Origin: JBBPZA01 sp038199375
Lineage (GTDB): Bacteria; Actinomycetota; Thermoleophilia; Solirubrobacterales; Solirubrobacteraceae
DNA length: 17,549 nt
Direction of reading: 5' to 3'
NCBI GenBank assembly: GCA_038199375.1
Contig: JBBPZA010000012.1
Coordinates: 1-17,549, forward strand
The notes under the pieces: generated by a model
Told to the model about the DNA's origin: nothing
Databases searched by the model: none
What the model saw: only the letters and a program-made list of their open reading frames with translations
Position numbers and translations under genes: made by a program
Shown: positions 14,311 to 17,549 of the stretch, in pieces
Layout of the letters: every line of letters begins with the position of its first letter
Numbering within the stretch: the first letter of the stretch is position 1

Positions 14311-14691
14311 ATGCAGACGAGCACGCCCGTCTCCGACAGGACGACCCTGCCCATCGAGCTTCCCGCCGCGACCGACATCCTTCGCATCGGCAACCTCGAG
14401 ATTCGCCCGCACGAGTATCAGCTGCTCGCCGACGGGGTGCGCGTCGGCCTCACCGTCCGCGAGTTCCAGACGTTCCTCGTTCTCGCCGAACGGCGCGACC
14501 GCGTCGTTCCCCGCCACGTCGTCTACGAGCTCGTATGGGGCGACCAGATGAGCCACCGCAACCGCTCCGTCGACGTGTTCGTGCGCAAGGTCCGCGGTAA
14601 GCTCGCCGACGCCGCCCCCGACTGGGCCTACATCCACACGCACTTCGGAATCGGCTACCGGCTCTCGCCCGAGCGCGTTCGGCCGCTGTAG
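14311..14691 (+). CDS. Receiver-less PhoB-type winged-helix DNA-binding protein, 126 aa
   Basis: A stand-alone OmpR/PhoB effector domain with no receiver. A poorly ordered N-terminus (1-22) precedes the beta sheet (about 23-48). The recognition helix is RSVDVFVRKVRGKLA at 85-99, with the wing DWAYIHTHFGIGYRL at 104-118. The wing is nearly identical to that of the response regulator at 4480-5337. I chose the ATG at 14311; an upstream in-frame start at 14230 would put the PHO-box-like array inside the coding region and add residues unlike the family. It is 60 bases upstream of the antiporter on the same strand, so it may regulate that gene or be co-transcribed with it. It probably recognises the same boxes as the other two winged-helix proteins. 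Confidence 0.88.
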   Translation: MQTSTPVSDRTTLPIELPAATDILRIGNLEIRPHEYQLLADGVRVGLTVREFQTFLVLAERRDRVVPRHVVYELVWGDQMSHRNRSVDVFVRKVRGKLADAAPDWAYIHTHFGIGYRLSPERVRPL

Positions 14692-14751
14692 CAATTCGCC
14701 CCCGCCCACCCCGGCGAGGCCCCACGCGCGGCCTCCTGCCATGGTTGATCC

Positions 14752-16533
14752 ATGGCCGACGGGCAACTCCTCCTCGTCGTGGGCGCACTGCTCGCCGCCG
14801 GGCTCGTGGCCTCCATGGTCGCGGGCCGTGTGCGCGTTCCGGCGCTCCTGCTCTTCCTGGGGGTCGGGATGGCCATCGGCTCCGACGGCACCGGCTGGAT
14901 CGAGTTCCAGGACTACGACCTCGCGCGCACCGTCGGGACCGTCGCCCTCGCGCTGATCCTCTTCGAGGGCGGGCTGGCCGCCGGCTTTCCCGAGATCCGC
15001 CCGGTCCTCGCGCCGGCCATCTCGCTGGCGATCGGCGGCACGGTCGCGACGGCGGCCCTGACCGGCGTGGCCGCCGTGTGGCTGTTCGACTTCTCGACGC
15101 TCGAGGGCCTGCTGCTCGGCTCGACCGTGGCGAGCACCGACGCGGCGGCGATCTTCGCCGCCCTGCGCACCTCGACGCTGCGCCGGCGCCTTGCGCGGAC
15201 GCTGGAGGGGGAATCCGGGCTCAACGACCCGGTCGCCGTGCTGCTGGTGCTCGGCTTCATCGAGTGGCTCACGCGCCCGGATTACGGCGTCGTGGACATG
15301 CTCGGCCTGTTCGTCCGGGAGCTCGCGATCGGCGCCGCGGTCGGGCTCGCCGTCGGGGCGCTGGCCGCCGTGGGCTTCCGGCGCGCGCAGCTCGTCTCTC
15401 CCGGGCTGTTCCCGGTCGCATCGCTGGCCACCGTGGCGCTCGCGTTCGGCGGCGCCGACGTCCTGCACGGTTCGGGCTTCCTGGCCGCCTACCTCGCGGG
15501 CCTGTGGCTCGGGAGCGCGACGATCCCCGGGAAGCGGGCGGTGACGGTCTTCCACGAGGGCGTGGGATGGGTGGCGCAGATCGTCATGTTCCTCACGCTC
15601 GGCCTGCTCGTCTCCCCCTCGCAGCTCGACGACGTCGTGCTGGAGGGCACCGTCCTCGCTCTGGTGACCGCGGTCCTCGCGCGGCCCATCGCCGCGGCGT
15701 TGGCGACGGCGCCCTTCCGCTTCTCCTCGGGCGACCGGCTGGTGCTCGGCTGGGCGGGCCTGCGCGGGGCGGTGCCGGTCGTCCTGGCCACCTTCCCGGT
15801 GATCGAGGGCGTTCCGGGCTCGCTCGAGTTCTTCAACATCGTCTTCTTCGTCGTCGTCCTCTCGACCCTCGCGCAGGGCACGACCTTCGAGCCCCTCGCG
15901 CGAGTGCTGGGGGTGACCACGAAGGCGTCCGCGCTCCCCGAGGTGCTCACCGAAACCGGGACCGTCAGCAGGCTCGGCGCGGAGGTCGTCGAGTATGCCG
16001 TCGGCGAGACGGACGCTGTGGCGGGAGCGCGGATTCGCGACCTCGACCTCCCGCGCGAGGCGCTGGTCAACGTCATCGTCCGGGGCGAGGAGGCGATCCC
16101 GCCGCGCGGCTCGACGCGCCTGGAGGCCGGCGACGAGCTCCACGTCCTCGTCCGCCAGGAGGCGGCAGCGCAGCTGCCCCCGCTCCTCGAGCGCTGGCGC
16201 AATGGTCCGATCGGCCCACCTCCCCGGCCGCCGCGCCCGCCCCGCTCGCGCCCTCCCGTCTTCACCATGCGGCCGTGGAAGGAGGCAGACGGGCTCCCCG
16301 ATCGCCCGGACAAGGTTCTCGACGCTGCGGTGGTCGAGCAGCTTCGCACCCGCCGCGACACCCCCGGCGCACTGGTCCTGCTCACCGACGGGCGCGTGGC
16401 GGCGTGCGGGCCGACGCTCGCCGTCGGCGGTCGGGAGCAGCTCACCGACTACGCGCGGCGTCGGCTGCGCCGCACGGAAGATGCGCGCGAGCGCGCTTGG
16501 TGGGAGGAGGTGATCGGCGCGCTCGCGGTGTGA
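14752..16533 (+). CDS. CPA1-family K+/H+ (or Na+/H+) antiporter with TrkA-C domain
   Basis: A 593-residue protein with about 12 hydrophobic segments in residues 5-385. It has the CPA1 signatures STDAAAIFAAL (128-138) and ESGLNDPVAVLL (154-165), whose N158-D159 pair carries the exchange site, and GLRGAVPVVLA (336-346). A TrkA-C/RCK-C domain follows at about 406-470 (DLDLPREALVNVIVRGEEAI, RLEAGDELHVLVR). A proline-rich linker (487-503) leads to a C-terminal domain at 505-593. This layout and length match the NhaP2/CvrA K+/H+ antiporters, which export K+ and maintain cell volume, but the ion cannot be read from the sequence. The ATG has no strong ribosome site. It follows the receiver-less regulator by 60 bases. 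Confidence 0.92.
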   Translation: MADGQLLLVVGALLAAGLVASMVAGRVRVPALLLFLGVGMAIGSDGTGWIEFQDYDLARTVGTVALALILFEGGLAAGFPEIRPVLAPAISLAIGGTVATAALTGVAAVWLFDFSTLEGLLLGSTVASTDAAAIFAALRTSTLRRRLARTLEGESGLNDPVAVLLVLGFIEWLTRPDYGVVDMLGLFVRELAIGAAVGLAVGALAAVGFRRAQLVSPGLFPVASLATVALAFGGADVLHGSGFLAAYLAGLWLGSATIPGKRAVTVFHEGVGWVAQIVMFLTLGLLVSPSQLDDVVLEGTVLALVTAVLARPIAAALATAPFRFSSGDRLVLGWAGLRGAVPVVLATFPVIEGVPGSLEFFNIVFFVVVLSTLAQGTTFEPLARVLGVTTKASALPEVLTETGTVSRLGAEVVEYAVGETDAVAGARIRDLDLPREALVNVIVRGEEAIPPRGSTRLEAGDELHVLVRQEAAAQLPPLLERWRNGPIGPPPRPPRPPRSRPPVFTMRPWKEADGLPDRPDKVLDAAVVEQLRTRRDTPGALVLLTDGRVAACGPTLAVGGREQLTDYARRRLRRTEDARERAWWEEVIGALAV

Positions 16534-16567
16534 GCGAGGTGGTCCAAGTGCGCGTACCCTTCGCGGA

Positions 16568-16666
16568 GTGTTTGAGCGCTTTACAGCCCGGGCTCGGCAA
16601 GTGGTCGAGTCGCTTGGCATTACCGTGGAGCACGCGAGGGAGCAGGTGGCCCGGGTCGCCCACGCG
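16568..16666 (+). pseudogene. clpC-like N-terminal remnant with internal deletion
   Basis: From a GTG at 16568 the frame reads VFERFTARARQVV and then directly ESLGITVEHAREQVARV. Both pieces match the N-domain of actinobacterial ClpC-type proteins, whose first residues are FERFT-x-RAR-x-VV and whose first repeat contains an ESLGI-type segment. The roughly 35 residues that normally lie between them are missing. The frame then runs straight into MetRS-like sequence at 16670. No ATPase domain follows. I infer a decayed fragment and not a functional small gene. Confidence 0.7.
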
Positions 16667-17356
16667 ACGTTTTACATCACCACGGCATCCCCTACGTCAA
16701 CGGGGATCCTCACCTCGGGTTCGCGCTCGAGTGCGTGCAGGCGGATGTTCCCGAGGATCCGAGCCAGGTCGTCTACGTCTGGTTCGACGCGCTTGCCAAC
16801 TACGTCAGTGCGCTCGACTACGGGACCGACGGCGAGCGCTAGCAGCTAGCCGACCCGATCGAGATCGCCGACCGCCACGGGATCGACGCGCTGCGCTGGT
16901 GGTGCCTGCGCGACGCCCCGCGCACGGGCGATGCCGGCTTTCGTGAGGAGCTGCTCGCGGCGCGGGCGAACGAGCTCGCCGACGGCCTGGGCCCACGCGA
17001 CAGCGCTGCACGCGGTGATCGACAGAACGCCGGGCGAGATCGACGACGCCCTCGCCCGCTTTGACTTCAGGGCGGCGACGGCCTCGCTGTGGCGCTCGGT
17101 AGAGGCCGCCAACCGGTTCGTCTCCATCACCCGACCTTGGGACCTGGCCAAGGCGGAACGTTCCGGCGACCTCGATGCCGGCGCCGGCCTTGACGAGGTC
17201 CTCGGTGCTCTGCTCATCGCGTGTCGCGTCATCTCGCGCGAGCTCCGGCCGTTCCTCCCGACGGCCAGCGAACGGATCGCGCACGCGCTCGCAGAGCTCG
17301 ATCCGCAGCTCGGACGCCGGCTGTTCACGAAGGCGGTCACCGTCACAGGGCGGTAA
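16667..17356 (+). pseudogene. metG: metG (methionyl-tRNA synthetase) remnant, deleted and frameshifted
   Basis: Pieces of a MetRS gene lie in the right order but cannot be translated as one protein. FYITTA (16670-16686) is followed by a one-base loss and then PYVNGDPHLGFALECVQADV, which includes the HIGH-type motif HLGF. At about 16750 the sequence jumps to PEDPSQVVYVWFDALANYVS, skipping most of the catalytic core. An in-frame TAG follows at 16840-16842. Next comes LADPIEIADRHGIDALRWW; the KMSKS region before it is missing. After LADGLG (to 16992) the frame changes again, and the anticodon-binding part continues (ALARFDFRAATASLWRSVEA, TRPWDLAKAE, ELRPFLPTASERI) to a TAA at 17354-17356. With both active-site motifs broken it cannot be active, so the cell must have another metG. 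Confidence 0.9.
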
Positions 17357-17379
17357 CGACGGGGTCACCGCGCGGTAAC
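17341..17379 (+). promoter_or_regulatory. Four-unit PHO-box-like array upstream of secreted protein
   Basis: CGTCAC, GGTAAC, GGTCAC and GGTAAC start at 17341, 17352, 17363 and 17374, exactly 11 bases apart, on the same strand as the gene at 17448. It is the most regular array in the window and resembles the Streptomyces PHO box. It overlaps the last codons of the metG remnant and ends 68 bases before the downstream start, almost the same spacing as upstream of pstS. Confidence 0.8.
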
Positions 17380-17447
17380 TAGACGCAGGTCTCGCGGCCT
17401 TAACGTCGCCCGCGCATCGTCCCCATCGCTCAGAAGGAGTGCGCAGC

Positions 17448-17549
17448 GTGTCTATACCAAGGTCCATCCGACGCACCTCGGCTGTCGCCGTGGCAGCCTC
17501 GGCGCTCGTCGCCGCTCCGGCTGCGGCGCTCAACTTCATCGACTTCGGC
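17448..17549 (+). CDS. Secreted protein, N-terminal signal peptide only (3' end outside window)
   Basis: A GTG at 17448-17450 has AAGGAG eight bases upstream, the best ribosome site in the window. The 34 visible residues start VSIPRSIRRTS, with a basic n-region, followed by a hydrophobic AVAVAASALVAAP core and an Ala-x-Ala-type cleavage site (PAAALNF), then mature residues NFIDFG. This is a Sec-type signal peptide with no lipobox cysteine in the visible part. Because a four-unit PHO-box-like array precedes it, I infer a phosphate-starvation-induced extracellular protein, for example a phosphatase, phosphodiesterase or phytase. The visible sequence does not show which. Confidence 0.75.
   Translation, partial: MSIPRSIRRTSAVAVAASALVAAPAAALNFIDFG

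Noticed and set aside
14272..16620. A 782-codon minus-strand open frame opposite the regulator and the antiporter
   Set aside because: It is very rich in Arg, Glu, His and Gly and antisense to the clear CPA1 antiporter and the winged-helix gene, so it is a high-GC shadow.
14745..16946. A 733-codon plus-strand frame overlapping the antiporter and continuing into the metG relic
   Set aside because: It is an alternative frame of the antiporter gene with Arg/Ala/Gly-rich low-complexity sequence and no family motif.
16931..17356. A possible intact 141-aa gene
   Set aside because: The frame encodes only the MetRS anticodon-binding segment after out-of-frame residues at its start. It is part of the metG relic, not a separate gene.

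Overview
The window is very GC-rich, dense with genes, uses many GTG starts, and has no tRNA, rRNA, CRISPR array or insertion sequence that I can see. The gene families (Pst transporter, actinobacterial-type TadE proteins, OmpR/PhoB winged-helix regulators, a DUF47 PhoU relative, ClpC-type and MetRS-type remnants) and the codon usage fit a high-GC actinobacterium. A Thermoleophilia (Solirubrobacter/Conexibacter-like) origin is my best inference, but it rests on sequence style and not on a marker gene.

Layout. (1) 1-4290, all on the minus strand: a cell-surface/Tad-pilus-like block. It holds a small four-helix membrane protein, two TadE-like pseudopilins, a 211-aa protein of unknown function, a 58-aa proline-rich small ORF, a 473-aa three-domain protein (actinobacterial Cys/His domain, degenerate GcvH-like domain, SCP2-like domain) and the start of a TadG/TadE-like protein that runs off the left edge. 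Three junctions and the small-ORF junction use the same 4-base GTGA stop/start overlap. (2) 4480-10502, minus strand: the phosphate block, in transcription order a receiver-less winged-helix regulator, pstS, pstC, pstA, pstB, phoU and then a full-length PhoB-like response regulator. (3) 10627-11265, plus strand: a DUF47 PhoU-like protein, transcribed divergently from the receiver-less regulator. (4) 11243-14182, minus strand: an ABC-F ATPase and a TIM-barrel metal enzyme. (5) 14311-16533, plus strand: a second receiver-less winged-helix regulator and a CPA1 K+/H+-type antiporter with a TrkA-C domain. (6) 16568-17356, plus strand: a decayed clpC-like fragment joined to a badly deleted and frameshifted metG. 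(7) 17448 to the right edge: the start of a secreted protein.

The main discovery is regulatory. Four arrays, each of four hexamers spaced at exactly 11 bp and resembling the PhoP/PHO-box core (nTTCAC / nGTAAC), lie upstream of pstS, in the divergent regulator/DUF47 region, upstream of the second receiver-less regulator, and upstream of the secreted protein at the right edge. Two weaker two-unit versions lie near the response regulator and the TIM-barrel gene. The three winged-helix proteins have almost the same recognition helix, and two of them lack a receiver. Together this suggests a local phosphate-starvation network in which phosphorylatable and non-phosphorylatable PhoB-like proteins may share binding sites. 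No PhoR-type histidine kinase is present in the window.
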